Made by a program: the position numbers and the translations under genes. The notes below the pieces were generated by a model, which made no database searches, had not been told where the DNA came from, and saw nothing but the letters and a program-made list of their open reading frames with translations. This document shows, in pieces, positions 29,421 through 41,100 of a stretch of 64,000 nucleotides of DNA. How positions within the stretch are numbered: position 1 is the stretch's first letter; each line of letters starts with the position of its first letter. Source of the stretch: Aphanomyces cochlioides (taxonomy: Eukaryota > Oomycota > Saprolegniomycetes > Saprolegniales > Verrucalvaceae); NCBI GenBank assembly GCA_019828595.1, contig JAHQRK010000026.1, forward strand, positions 956,635 through 1,020,634, written 5' to 3'.

Positions 29421-31541
29421 GTCAAGAACGTGCGAGTCTATTCGATGCAGTTGCGATTACCCGCGGCCAAGAACAAGCTTGAAGAAGCTCTACAGGAGAT
29501 GGTGGTGAGTGTTGTGAAGAACGGTTTCCCACAAGAGCTGGCTGCGCATATGTGGAAAGTGCTGATCGAATACGACATCTGGAGAATCAAGTTCAACGGG
29601 TCAGATCCCCCAGCGAAGGTCAAGCCATTGCGGGTGACACCCAAAGCCGGATGTGTTCCATACCGATGCAAAGGAAGGAAGAACAATCCGCTGGAAGAAA
29701 GATTTTTGCAACTATTTGCTCAAGAGTTGCTGGACGCTGGAGTCATCAAGCGCAACCAGCAGTCAGCGTGGTGCAGTCCTGTCAACCCAGTCATGAAGCC
29801 TGAAGGAAGAAAGTCACTGAAGACGGCGGACAAATGGACTGACGATGATGTATTGAAACATTTTAGGCTGACGAACGACTATCGAGTGGTCAACATCAAG
29901 ACAGAGCCGAAAGCGGGCACGCTGCCGTTTCAAGCGACAATTACGCAACATCTCAAGGGAATGCAAGCGATGGGAGTGTTCGATCTACCCAAGTGCTTCT
30001 GGCAGTTTCCGCTACACGAAGACAGTCGCGACATGCTCTCATTCATGCTGAACGGATGCGTCTACACACCTGATCGCGTCATGCAAGGCCACGTCGACTC
30101 AGCTTTATACGTGCAAGCGACGAGCGAGGAGTGCTATGCTCCTCTGCTGTTGAAGCACCTGCTTGTTTGGATTGACGACATCCTAGTGTTTGCCAAGAAC
30201 GCAGAGGAGTATCTCGAAACACTGCACAAGTTCTTTGGATTAGTGGATCGTCATGGTTTCAAGCTATCGCCGTCGAAGACCGTGCTATTCACGAAAGAAG
30301 TCAAGTGGTGCAGACGAATACTGAGCGGTGAAGGAGTCAAGCAAGACCCGGAACGAATCGAACAACTCTGCGCGATCCCATACCCCACGAACGCTGGCGA
30401 CCTGCAACAGTTTGTGTGCGCCGCGAATTGGATCCGCGACTCGATTACGGAATATTCGATGACGGTGGAACCATTACAACAAGCGCTGAACAACTCTCTT
30501 GAAGGCAAAGCGAAGAGGAAGCGGATCGCCTCGGGCATCAAGATCGAGCTCACTGAAGGTGAAAAAGCTGCATTCGATGCTGTGAAGTCCAAGATGCGGG
30601 CGGTGGTGGACTTGTCGCACCCACGTGCTGACGCCACACTGTGCCTGTTCACGGATGCCAGCGATCGAGGATGGTCTATTATTGTTACGCAGGTTGACAA
30701 GATTGACGAAGAGAAGGCGATACACGAACATCAGCACGAAATGCTCGTTTGTCAATCTGGAATGTTTACTGGAGCGCAGAAGTCGTGGTCGGTGATCGAG
30801 AAGGAAGCGTACCCTATCGCGCGTGCATGCGAGAAACTCAACTATCTACTTATGCGTCCCGACGGCTTTAGGATGTACTGCGATCACAAGAACCTCATCC
30901 ACATTTTTGCTCCCGGCAAGGAATGGCCTGAGCACACGCGAGGCAAGCTCATGCGTTGGGCTGGAATCATTGGCGGCTATCGTTATACAATCGAGCACAT
31001 CGACGGCATCCACAACCTATGGGCGGACATGATAAGTCGATGGGGTCAGCCGGCTATAGGCAAGGCGACCCAGAAGGTCATGGCAGCTAGATGGACGAAG
31101 AAACGGAAGAACAAGAGTCCAAGACCAGTGCCGAAGCGGAATGTTTTGCGACCGCTCGATGACGAGAAGTTTGTTTGGCCATGTATTGAAGACATTATTC
31201 AAGCTCAAGCGCTACATGCAGCAGCAAGACCGACGCGTGCGCTACGGACCTCTGACGACCAACCATGGGTTGTCGAGGGCCGAATTTGGATACCAGCAGC
31301 GGCCGAAGAATTGATTCAGCGCATTTTGGTGGTGGCACACTGTGGAAGCATGGGTCATCGTGGACAAGCCGTGCTGGTCAACCATCTCAAGCGATTATTT
31401 TGGATCGAGCGGCTGCAAGACCTAGCTGGAACGTTTATCGCTGGATGCCTTCTATGTCCTCATGTGAAAGGGGGGAGAGTGGTGCACAGACCATATGCAC
31501 CGCTTTGGCACGCGAAGCGAAGAAACGAAGGGCTAATTTGA
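29145..31541 (+). pseudogene. Reverse transcriptase, RNase H and integrase zinc domain, copy 1
   Basis: 798 codons. Residues 1-90 are a 12-residue minisatellite. The reverse transcriptase follows (FRLTNDYRVVN, then VFDLPKCFWQFPL, and the catalytic LLVWIDDILVFAKN), then RNase H (CLFTDASDRGWSIIVTQ; MYCDHKNLIHIF) and the integrase HHCC domain (HCGSMGHRGQAVLVNHL with CLLCPHVKGG). The frame stops at 31541 where the integrase core should begin, through an indel shared with copy 2. The catalytic core is open and intact in this copy, but the polyprotein is not. Confidence 0.9.
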
Positions 31542-32642
31542 TTATCTCTTTATGGGAAACTCTTTAGGCGGAGCGAAGTACGTGTTGGTACTCAAGGACG
31601 ACTTGACACACTTTTGCGAACTCGTTGCATGCGATGCGCCTACAAGTCAAGTGTGGTTGATGCGATTGTGAACTGGGCGAAGCGATTCGGAATGCCAAGA
31701 GTGTGGATCAGCGATCAAGGAACCCATTTCAAGAACGTGGCTGTGAAAGCACTGGCCCACAAGTTCAAGGTTCAGCATGATTTCACTCTAGCGTATTGTC
31801 CCTGGCGCAACGAAACTGTCGAGCGAATGAACCGCGACATACTACAAGTCATGCGAGTGATGCTGCGCGAATTCCGTTTGGCCGACCATCAATGGGACTA
31901 TCTACTACCGGTGGTGCAAGCGAATCTCAATCAGACACCAGTGCCATCCCTCGCAAACAAGTCGCCTATGGAGCTCTTTACAGGATTGGAACCCACTACA
32001 CCTTTGGATGTGATTGTACTAGGTCTCGATGAAGGACTTCGTGGCGTCGAGCTATCCAGCGTCGATGTCCGAAGCAGCCTCGAAGAACTGCAACGGAGTC
32101 TACAAGCGATGCACAAGCAAGTCCTCCAGAAGAACGAAACACGTGCACAGAAAGCAACGGCTGCGACTGCGACCGCTGAAGCCTGCAATGTGTGCGAAGG
32201 AGACTACGTGCTATGGTCAAGAGTCGACGAGAATCATCATCCGAAGCTTCTCGTGACATGGCTTGGACCCTATCGAGTGACAGAAGTTAGCGAGTACTCA
32301 GTCGAAATCGAACATCTACTCACGAAGGAGCGACGTCAAGCCCATCTGTCAAGGATCAAGCTGTATGCTGAAGAAAGCTTCCAAGTCACGGAAGAAATAC
32401 TCGAGCACATCTCAGAACAAGGTATTCTATTGAAGGTTAGCGCTATTCTGCAGCACAAGATCGATCGAGACGCTGGCGAGTATGCCCTGCTTGTACGCTG
32501 GGAAGGCCTTGAAGACATCGAAGCCTCATGGGAGCTGCTCAGCAAGTTGATGCGCGAATGTCCTGCAGTGGTGCGAGCGTATGCAAAGACGATCAAGTCC
32601 AAGAAAGCGCGAGAAGACCTTGAGGCTGCGATGGCGAAGTAG
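31542..32642 (+). pseudogene. Integrase core, GPY/F and chromodomain, copy 1
   Basis: The integrase core starts in one frame (GGAKYVLVLKDDLTHFCELV, 31560-31640) and continues in another from about 31640 (SSVVDAIVNWAKRFGMPRVW, ISDQGTHFKNVAV, RNETVERMNRDI), so the D,D,E triad is split over a frameshift. Then come DYVLWSRVDE and TWLGPYRVTEVSEYSVEIE (GPY/F module) and a C-terminal chromodomain (EYALLVRWEGLEDIEASWEL). Chromodomains direct chromoviral integration to modified histones. Both frame changes are found at the same place in copy 2. Confidence 0.88.
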
Positions 32643-32693
32643 CTCATGGTTTCAACAAAGCATGTTTCCTAGCGGAGCATGGCGTGGGGGGTG

Positions 32694-33036
32694 TGATGTG
32701 TGCGGTGGCGTGGTTAAGCCATGCTCCGCCACGTCACAGGCTTGTTCTTTGAACAGCCGAGTGTCTGCCGCCAGTGAATTGCACGTTGAAGTCACTTCAA
32801 GATCAAGACCAAGACTCAACGACCAAGGCTCAGCCGGAAGACTGCCGTACGGTCGGTGAGAAGACAATCAAGAGTTCAACAAGTCAAGGAAGAGAAGATG
32901 AGATTTAGATCTTAGTCTCAGTTTGTGTTTTGCTAGCTACTGCGCAAGTCAATCAAGTGCATATTCACGGGAGGCGGCACTCCCCTATCTGTGTGTTTGA
33001 GTTGACGAAACGCGGAGGTTTCAGGGAAACCGCACA
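32694..33036 (+). repeat. LTR 2 (shared middle)
   Basis: 343 bp, preceded by a G-rich polypurine-like tract (GGCGTGGGGGGTG) and followed by the second internal region. It serves as 3' LTR of copy 1 and 5' LTR of copy 2. Confidence 0.92.
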
Positions 33037-33319
33037 ATGTATACTTTAGTGATAGTGTACCGAGCACCTTTGGTTATCCGGATACGATGGATCCAACCGG
33101 AACCGAAGAGGAACACAAGGAAGGATAGTTTGAAATTTGCACGGAGATGGAACACTCTGGGACTGTCTTGCCGCAAGGCAATGACGGTCTAGGTGAACCT
33201 GAAGAAGCGACAGCCGAGCGAGAATATGGGCCGGAGGAGACAACGCGGACGACGAAGAGAGTTCTGAAGACGGTTCAGCGGACAGCTCAGCGGACGGTTC
33301 AGACGGCGAAGTCAAGGAC

Positions 33320-34227
33320 ATGAGCAATGTCTACATTTCCGAAGACGAAGATGATGACCGCGACCTGGACGAGAAGACGCGGAAGCACGAGAAGACGCGG
33401 AAGCACCTCATGCGGGAGCAGAATCGGATCAACCGAGAACGACGTGAACGTCGCAAGATTGAGAAATATGGACCGAATTTCCGTCGTGCAGAGTCAGATT
33501 CCTCCGCCACATCCCTCAGCGGCGAAGACACCGATGGATACAAGGAGCGTAAGTATCAGAAAGCGCAAGCGAAGAAGGCGGAGCAAAAGCGCAAGAACAA
33601 AGAACTCATGCGACGCAATCAACGAATGTATTCAACCGTGGTTTTACAGATATCAAGCACCCGCGGATCACGAACTTTGATCGCAAGTTCCTAGTCGAAT
33701 GGAAGAAGAAGCGCCTAGAATACGAACGGCTGCTCCGAGATAAGTGTCGACATGTGGGCAATGCGAAGAGTCAGATGGTTGGATACATCGAATCCTGCGA
33801 TCCAAGTCTGCTGCGTGCCATGTGTGAAACGATCTGGTTCGAATCCGACATTACGGAAGAGCGATTGCGTGAGAAGATCGAGGAGATTCTGAACACACCG
33901 TCTCATTCATTTGGAATTACTGAAGCTGACCTAGAGGATTACTGCCACGATCTGCGCATGCCGGCTACAGGCTCGGTTGCCAGTCGTCTAGGCCTATTCA
34001 TGATGCAAGTCAACGATGTCATCGACAGATACGCATTGAAGGAAGACCTCGAAGTGAAGGGAAGTCTCAAGATGTTTCTGAAAGCAGTGGTCTACCGAAT
34101 CGACCCACCTTTGGACTGTCAAATCTGGTGCGCGATCAGATCAAGCGTGAACCAGTCTCCACGATCGTCGAATTTGCCAAAGTTGTGCGCGAACAAATGG
34201 ATCGCATCGAAGCGTCGGACCGACTAG
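33320..34227 (+). pseudogene. Gag, copy 2
   Basis: Same as copy 1 up to about 33640, where one A is missing (GGTTTTACAG against GGTTATTACAG). The frame therefore ends at 33694, and the remaining capsid part is open only from 33754 to 34227 in another frame. The lesion is private to this copy. Confidence 0.85.
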
Positions 34228-35285
34228 CGCAACAACAAGGCCTGGTCAGCAAGAAGCGGAGCCCGCCGATAGGGTGGACCAATAGTGATGTCAAACGACG
34301 ACGAGGAACACCAGTCAAGGTGCATTTTGACAAAGTCACCTGCTGGGGCGACGAAAAGGGAGTCGTGGGGGCCGGAAGCCAGTATGCTGAAGAGCAAGCG
34401 TACGACTTACTCCGCGATCATGAAGAACGCAAGCAGCGCGCAGAAGAAAGACGAAGAGTCTGGGAGAACACGCGCTATAACCGAAATTCGGCAAGTCCTG
34501 GTCGCCGTGGCCCCGCTGGTGGCTACGGGTCAGGCAACTCGAACTCACCCTTTAGGAACGACAAGTACGGACCCAAGGACACGCAAGCGAGAACAGACAA
34601 GCCTGGTTATCGCGAAGGCAACATCGTCTGCTATGCATGTCAGAAGCCGGGACACAAGTCCAACGAGTGCCAGGAAAACAGTCCGAACTCACAACTCAGA
34701 GGGTACCGCAAAGGAAATAATGCGATAAAGCGATTCAAGCGGAACAATACGAAGAAGCAGAATGTCTATCGTGCTTGGCTAAAGGCAAGAGCCGCTGTGA
34801 CGAGCGAAACAGAGGAAGAAGAGCGATGGATCGTGCTGAACGATGCGCTTGAAGTGCCCTACTGTCCAGATACCGGCGCCAACCAGAACATTATTCCAAG
34901 ACGAATGGTGGACGCACTCATCAAGGAGCGACCAAGCGTGAAGATTGTGACGCTGGCTGAACCTATCAGTGGAACAGGATGCAACGACATGCAGTTTGAG
35001 ACAAAGTGCTACGTCGAACTGAGACTCAGTTTGCAAACAGCAGCGGGAATGGTCAAGATCCCTGGAAGACGAGTGTGCTACATTGTTGAAGAAGGCGACG
35101 AATTCCTAGCTTCCCACGACACACTCAAATCGATCGGGCTCGATATTGATCGGTGGTTGGAGCAAGTCGCGATTCAGCAGCGTGAAGCGGACGGTGACGA
35201 TCTGGGTGCTGAGTCTGACGCCGGCATAGTATGTGCGTGGAAGACGACCAGCGATGTCGAAGAAGAAGAAGACCGCATGTGGTAG
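34128..35285 (+). pseudogene. Nucleocapsid and protease, copy 2
   Basis: As copy 1, with the CCHC knuckle near 34630 and the DTG protease near 34870. CAG replaces the copy 1 stop at this point, so the frame runs 385 codons to the shared TAG at 35283, ending in an acidic tail (TTSDVEEEEDRMW). This TAG could be read as a Gag/Pro boundary. Confidence 0.85.
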
Positions 35286-35324
35286 TCGACTCGAAGAGAA
35301 GAACACGATGACGACGATACGCGT

Positions 35325-35600
35325 ATGTCTGACCCTAATGGTCATGACGTCGGTATGCGATTGTCTCGTGCGCCGAGTGATGACGTCGATACGCGAGTGT
35401 CTGGCCCTCGAGGTCATGACGTCGGTAGTCGTATGTCTTGCTCGAAGACTGATGACGTCGATACGCGCAAGTCGGGCCAAAGCAGTCATGACGGCGGTAG
35501 TCGTGTGTCTCGGTGGATGTTTGATGACGCCGGTATGCGCGAGTCGGACCTATGTAGTCAAGATGGCGATACGCGAGTGTCTCGAACAAGAAACAGACGA
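35325..35600 (+). repeat. 36-bp coding minisatellite, copy 2
   Basis: Same seven-unit array as at 29145-29420, offset by 6180 bp, with no difference seen inside the array. Confidence 0.9.
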
Positions 35601-37723
35601 GTCAAGAACGTGCGAGTCTATTCGATGCAGTTGCGATTACCCGCGGCCAAGAACAAGCTTGAAGAAGCTCTACAGGAGATGGTGGTGAGTGCTGTGAAGA
35701 ACGGTTTCCCACAAGAGCTGACTGCGCATATGTGGAAAGTGCTGATCGAATACGACATCTGGAGAATCAAGTTCAACGGGTCAGATCCCCCTGCGAAGGT
35801 CAAGCCATTGCGGGTGACACCCAAAGCCGGATGTGTTCCATACCGATGCAAAGGAAGGAAGAACAATCCGCTGGAAGAAAGATTTTTGCAACTATTTGCT
35901 CAAGAGTTGCTGGACGCTGGAGTCATCAAGCGCAACCAGCAGTCAGCGTGGTGCAGTCCTGTCAACCCAGTCATGAAGCCTGAAGGAAGAAAGTCACTGA
36001 AGACGGCGGACAAATGGACTGACGATGATGTATTGAAACATTTTAGGCTGACGAACGACTATCGAGTGGTCAACATCAAGACAGAGCCGAAAGCGGGCAC
36101 GCTGCCGTTTCAAGCGACAATTACGCAACATCTCAAGGGAATGCAAAAGCGATGGGAGTGTTCGATCTACCCAAGTGCTTCTGGCAGTTTCCGCTACACG
36201 AAGACAGTCGCGACATGCTCTCATTCATGCTGAACGGATGCGTCTACACACCTGATCGCGTCATGCAAGGCCACGTCGACTCAGCTTTATACGTGCAAGC
36301 GACGAGCGAGGAGTGCTATGCTCCTCTGCTGTTGAAGCACCTGCTTGTTTGGATTGACGACATCCTAGTGTTTGCCAAGAACGCAGAGGAGTATCTCGAA
36401 ACACTGCACAAGTTCTTTGGATTAGTGGATCGTCATGGTTTCAAGCTATCGCCGTCGAAGACCGTGCTATTCACGAAAGAAGTCAAGTGGTGCAGACGAA
36501 TACTGAGCGGTGAAGGAGTCAAGCAAGACCCGGAACGAATCGAACAACTCTGCGCGATCCCATACCCCACGAACGCTGGCGACCTGCAACAGTTTGTGTG
36601 CGCCGCGAATTGGATCCGCGACTCGATTACGGAATATTCGATGACGGTGGAACCATTACAACAAGCGCTGAACAACTCTCTTGAAGGCAAAGCGAAGAGG
36701 AAGCGGATCGCCTCGGGCATCAAGATCGAGCTCACTGAAGGTGAAAAAGCTGCATTCGATGCTGTGAAGTCCAAGATGCGGGCGGTGGTGGACTTGTCGC
36801 ACCCACGTGCTGACGCCACACTGTGCCTGTTCACGGATGCCAGCGATCGAGGATGGTCTATTATTGTTACGCAGGTTGACAAGATTGACGAAGAGAAGGC
36901 GATACACGAACATCAGCACGAAATGCTCGTTTGTCAATCTGGAATGTTTACTGGAGCGCAGAAGTCGTGGTCGGTGATCGAGAAGGAAGCGTACCCTATC
37001 GCGCGTGCATGCGAGAAACTCAACTATCTACTTATGCGTCCCGACGGCTTTAGGATGTACTGCGATCACAAGAACCTCATCCACATTTTTGCTCCCGGCA
37101 AGGAATGGCCTGAGCACACGCGAGGCAAGCTCATGCGTTGGGCTGGAATCATTGGCGGCTATCGTTATACAATCGAGCACATCGACGGCATCCACAACCT
37201 ATGGGCGGACATGATGAGTCGATGGGGTCAGCCGGCTATAGGCAAGGCGACCCAGAAGGTCATGGCAGCTAGATGGACGAAGAAACGGAAGAACAAGAGT
37301 CCAAGACCAGTGCCGAAGCGGAATGTTTTGCGACCGCTCGATGACGAGAAGTTTGTTTGGCCATGTATTGAAGACATTATTCAAGCTCAAGCGCTACATG
37401 CAGCAGCAAGACCGACGCGTGCGCTACGGACCTCTGACGACCAACCATGGGTTGTCGAGGGCCGAATTTGGATACCAGCAGCGGCCGAAGAATTGATTCA
37501 GCGCATTTTGGTGGTGGCACACTGTGGAAGCATGGGTCATCGTGGACAAGCCGTGCTGGTCAACCATCTCAAGCGATTATTTTGGATCGAGCGGCTGCAA
37601 GACCTAGCTGGAACGTTTATCGCTGGATGCCTTCTATGTCCTCATGTGAAAGGGGGGAGAGTGGTGCACAGACCATATGCACCGCTTTGGCACGCGAAGC
37701 GAAGAAACGAAGGGCTAATTTGA
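35325..37723 (+). pseudogene. Reverse transcriptase and RNase H, copy 2, frameshifted
   Basis: The minisatellite and the first part of the reverse transcriptase are open to 36233. A two-base insertion near 36145 (ATGCAAAAGCG against ATGCAAGCG) shifts the frame, and the remainder (VFDLPKCFWQFPL, WIDDILVFAKN, RNase H, integrase zinc domain) is open from 36152 to 37723. This break is private to copy 2 and separates the reverse transcriptase into two parts. Confidence 0.88.
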
Positions 37724-38824
37724 TTATCTCTTTATGGGAAACTCTTTAGGCGGAGCGAAGTACGTGTTGGTACTCAAGGACGACTTGACACACTTTTGCG
37801 AACTCGTTGCATGCGATGCGCCTACAAGTCAAGTGTGGTTGATGCGATTGTGAACTGGGCGAAGCGATTCGGAATGCCAAGAGTGTGGATCAGCGATCAA
37901 GGAACCCATTTCAAGAACGTGGCTGTGAAAGCACTGGCCCACAAGTTCAAGGTTCAGCATGATTTCACTCTAGCGTATTGTCCCTGGCGCAACGAAACTG
38001 TCGAGCGAATGAACCGCGACATACTACAAGTCATGCGAGTGATGCTGCGCGAATTCCGTTTGGCCGACCATCAATGGGACTATCTACTACCGGTGGTGCA
38101 AGCGAAGCTCAATCAGACACCAGTGCCATCCCTCGCAAACAAGTCGCCTATGGAGCTCTTTACAGGATTGGAACCCACTACACCTTTGGATGTGATTGTA
38201 CTAGGTCTCGATGAAGGACTTCGTGGCGTCGAGCTATCCAGCGTCGATGTCCGAAGCAGCCTCGAAGAACTGCAACGGAGTCTACAAGCGATGCACAAGC
38301 AAGTCCTCCAGAAGAACGAAACACGTGCACAGAAAGCAACGGCTGCGACTGCGACCGCTGAAGCCTGCAATGTGTGCGAAGGAGACTACGTGCTATGGTC
38401 AAGAGTCGACGAGAATCATCATCCGAAGCTTCTCGTGACATGGCTTGGACCCTATCGAGTGACAGAAGTTAGCGAGTACTCAGTCGAAATCGAACATCTA
38501 CTCACGAAGGAGCGACGTCAAGCCCATCTGTCAAGGATCAAGCTGTATGCTGAAGAAAGCTTCCAAGTCACGGAAGAAATACTCGAGCACATCTCAGAAC
38601 AAGGTATTCTATTGAAGGTTAGCGCTATTCTGCAGCACAAGATCGATCGAGACGCTGGCGAGTATGCCCTGCTTGTACGCTGGGAAGGCCTTGAAGACAT
38701 CGAAGCCTCATGGGAGCTGCTCAGCAAGTTGATGCGCGAATGTCCTGCAGTGGTGCGAGCGTATGCAAAGACGATCAAGTCCAAGAAAGCGCGAGAAGAC
38801 CTTGAGGCTGCGATGGCGAAGTAG
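37724..38824 (+). pseudogene. Integrase core, GPY/F and chromodomain, copy 2
   Basis: Matches copy 1 with the same two frame changes and one Asn-to-Lys change (VVQAKLNQTP). The long frame is 37796-38824 and ends in the chromodomain. Confidence 0.87.
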
Positions 38825-38875
38825 CTCATGGTTTCAACAAAGCATGTTTCCTAGCGGAGCATGGCGTGGGGGGTG

Positions 38876-39218
38876 TGATGTGTGCGGTGGCGTGGTTAAG
38901 CCATGCTCCGCCACGTCACAGGCTTGTTCTTTGAACAGCCGAGTGTCTGCCGCCAGTGAATTGCACGTTGAAGTCACTTCAAGATCAAGACCAAGACTCA
39001 ACGACCAAGGCTCAGCCGGAAGACTGCCGTACGGTCGGTGAGAAGACAATCAAGAGTTCAACAAGTCAAGGAAGAGAAGATGAGATTTAGATCTTAGTCT
39101 CAGTTTGTGTTTTGCTAGCTACTGCGCAAGTCAATCAAGTGCATATTCACGGGAGGCGGCACTCCCCTATCTGTGTGTTTGAGTTGACGAAACGCGGAGG
39201 TTTCAGGGAAACCGCACA
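38876..39218 (+). repeat. LTR 3 (3')
   Basis: 343 bp, matching LTR 2 where compared. It is followed at once by the ATGAT target duplication (39219-39223) and then native sequence. Confidence 0.92.
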
Positions 39219-39223
39219 ATGAT

Positions 39224-40049
39224 TCATCATATACATCGTCTCTTCTACCTGTTGTGAGCATCTCGGGGCGCTGCAGCTCAACATCAGTGCTGCGTCTGTG
39301 ACGCTTATCAAGTGATGTAGCTGCTTCCACCGCTTCTGGGAAACGTGATGCCAGTGTAATGACTATTTCCATTGCTAGTTACTGTATCACGGATGATAAC
39401 CACGTATGGGTGTCGCTGACCACAACAGAAGCGCTGGGGAAATTTCCAAGACAATCCTACCTCCGCAACAATTCAATCTGCCTCTTGACGGCTTGATCGT
39501 CTTGATTCTATCACTGTCTTGAATATTACGTCTTGCAATTCGAAGCGTGTCGATTCTTCCTGTCGATACTGCGACTCGCATCTCAGAACCTTCCACGCTG
39601 GTCGCTCCGTCTGAAAGGCGTCGCAAAAGAAGCAGATTCAATCGCGATCCAGATCGTTCTGAGCAGAGGAGCCGCTCATGAACAATGCCGAACTCCCATG
39701 GCGTCGATCCCCAGATGCGCTACACCTCAATCGGCACCAAAGCGACATCGCTCAAGACGATCATTAAACGAGAGCAAGGGCTTTGTCAAGGCCAAATTTA
39801 GGATAAGCTTACGAGGCTCTACTGGTATTCTCCTTCAGCAAGAGCGAGTAGATGCAATGTGGAGAGCTTAATCTCCTGTCTTCCTATGACAGGTCAACGT
39901 TGGACGCGGTAGTACTCTGTCCCACGTGTTGTAACTTTCCATCCTTCACGAAGCATTACAACCGTACGTGGGAACGATTGGCGACAATTTGTACCACTCG
40001 TCCATCACACTTTGGTCTTCAGTTCATTCTCCAATTCACTGTCTTCTCC
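39224..40049. other. No recognised gene; 5' side of glycine-zipper gene 2
   Basis: Native sequence downstream of the retroelement target site. ORFs of about 85-110 codons exist on both strands (39115-39372 minus, 39387-39641 minus, 39533-39871 plus) but none has a recognisable domain. The last 100 bp should hold the promoter of the next gene. Confidence 0.35.
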
Positions 40050-40667
40050 ATGCGTGCCTTCGTTCCCATCGTTGCCACCGCCGGTGCCGTCGCTGCCTAC
40101 AGCCACCAAGATGTCTATGACCAAGATCAACTCGCTGCTCTCCAAGCCACCTACGACAGCCCCATCATGACACCAGAAGAGGAGATCTATGAACCTCTTG
40201 CTGGGAACGTATACGACCCTCTTGCCAATAACATCGACGACCCTCTTGCCTATGAAATCTACGAACCTCTTGCCGGTAACATCTACAACCCTCTTGCTAC
40301 CAAGTCGACGGGCAAGCGCCGCAAGGGACGCCGTGCCTCGTATCAAGAAAAGTTCCAAGTCGGTCAAACCATGGGTAAACACGAGAAACGCGGTCGCAAA
40401 ATTGGTGGCAAAGTCGGTGGTATTGTCGGCGGAGCTGTTGGTGGTGGTGCTGGCGCAGCTGCCGGTGGAGCTGTTGGATCCTTGGCTGGCCCCGTCGGCA
40501 CTGCCTTTGGCTCCAAGTTTGGCATGACTGTTGGTGCTGCTGCTGGTGCTTCTGGAGGCAAGCGTGCTGGAACGTGGCTCGACGGCACGATTGGCCGTCA
40601 AATCGACAAGTACAAGGCCCATAAGGCTTCCAAGGGCTCTGCCAGCAAGGGCAAGGGCCGTATCTAA
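40050..40667 (+). CDS. Secreted glycine-zipper protein with EPLAGN repeats, 205 aa
   Basis: The ATG at 40050 is chosen because it gives a clean signal peptide (MRAFVPIVATAGAVAAYS). Residues about 46-84 are 10/11-residue repeats (IYEPLAGNVYDPLANN type). Residues 88-120 are basic (KRRKGRRASYQEKFQVGQTM), residues about 117-170 are Gly/Ala-rich with GxxxG spacing, and the end is basic (GTWLDGTIGRQIDKYKAHK). The C-terminal half is paralogous to 26146-26499. A secreted, membrane-active or wall-associated role is possible but unproven. Confidence 0.75.
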   Translation: MRAFVPIVATAGAVAAYSHQDVYDQDQLAALQATYDSPIMTPEEEIYEPLAGNVYDPLANNIDDPLAYEIYEPLAGNIYNPLATKSTGKRRKGRRASYQEKFQVGQTMGKHEKRGRKIGGKVGGIVGGAVGGGAGAAAGGAVGSLAGPVGTAFGSKFGMTVGAAAGASGGKRAGTWLDGTIGRQIDKYKAHKASKGSASKGKGRI

Positions 40668-41100
40668 GTCACGACAGTGATCTTGTGTTTTTGTCCAAGG
40701 AGTCTCAAGACTAATACAAGTGTATTCTTTTTATCTACTTCAATGCAGTTGGAAAGCTGCTCGTGATTTACATCATAAACTACTGCCGAGATTTGTTCAA
40801 CCCGCAAAAATATCCTGGTGGTATATCCTCTGATGGATTGCTCAGGAGGTCAAGCTACACCTACGTACGCTACACTCTTGGAGCTCAGGGTGCCAAAGAC
40901 ATTATTGCATCTGAGGGTTCACCTTGTGACGATCGGCCCCTGAAACATTTAAACCCCTCAACCCCATACAATGTAACCCCAAATCACCTCCACCTCAAAC
41001 CCCACACCCCTCGACATCAAACCCCCAAACCCCCAATATTTCGAAAAACCCCTACACCCCTCAGTTTCTTGGTCGAATCGTCACATTTTGTGTAACGATC
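40668..41100. promoter_or_regulatory. C-rich intergenic tract upstream of ARL2BP
   Basis: Between the glycine-zipper gene and ARL2BP. From about 40935 to 41072 the plus strand is loaded with CCCC runs: AAACCCCTCAACCCC, CAAACCCCACACCCC, AAACCCCCAAACCCCCAAT and AACCCCTACACCCC, ending 30-40 bp before the ATG at 41101. The minus strand could form G-quadruplexes. A 110-codon Pro-rich frame across it is judged fortuitous. A regulatory role is inferred from position only. Confidence 0.4.

Larger units (their letters stand above)
26508..39223 (+). mobile_element. Tandem Ty3/gypsy chromodomain retroelement, three LTRs
   Basis: Two nearly identical internal regions share a middle LTR: LTR 26513-26855, internal 1, LTR 32694-33036, internal 2, LTR 38876-39218. 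The LTRs are each 343 bp and run TGATGTGTG...CCGCACA. ATGAT directly flanks the whole array at 26508-26512 and 39219-39223, so there was one integration event. Gene order is Gag, CCHC, protease, reverse transcriptase, RNase H, integrase, chromodomain, which is Ty3/gypsy. I saw about a dozen differences between the internal regions. Both copies carry the same disabling lesions plus private ones, so neither appears autonomous. Confidence 0.93.

Noticed and set aside
40763..41095. 110-codon Pro-rich ORF upstream of ARL2BP
   Set aside because: The proline comes from intergenic CCCC tracts; there is no domain and it ends at the next gene's start.
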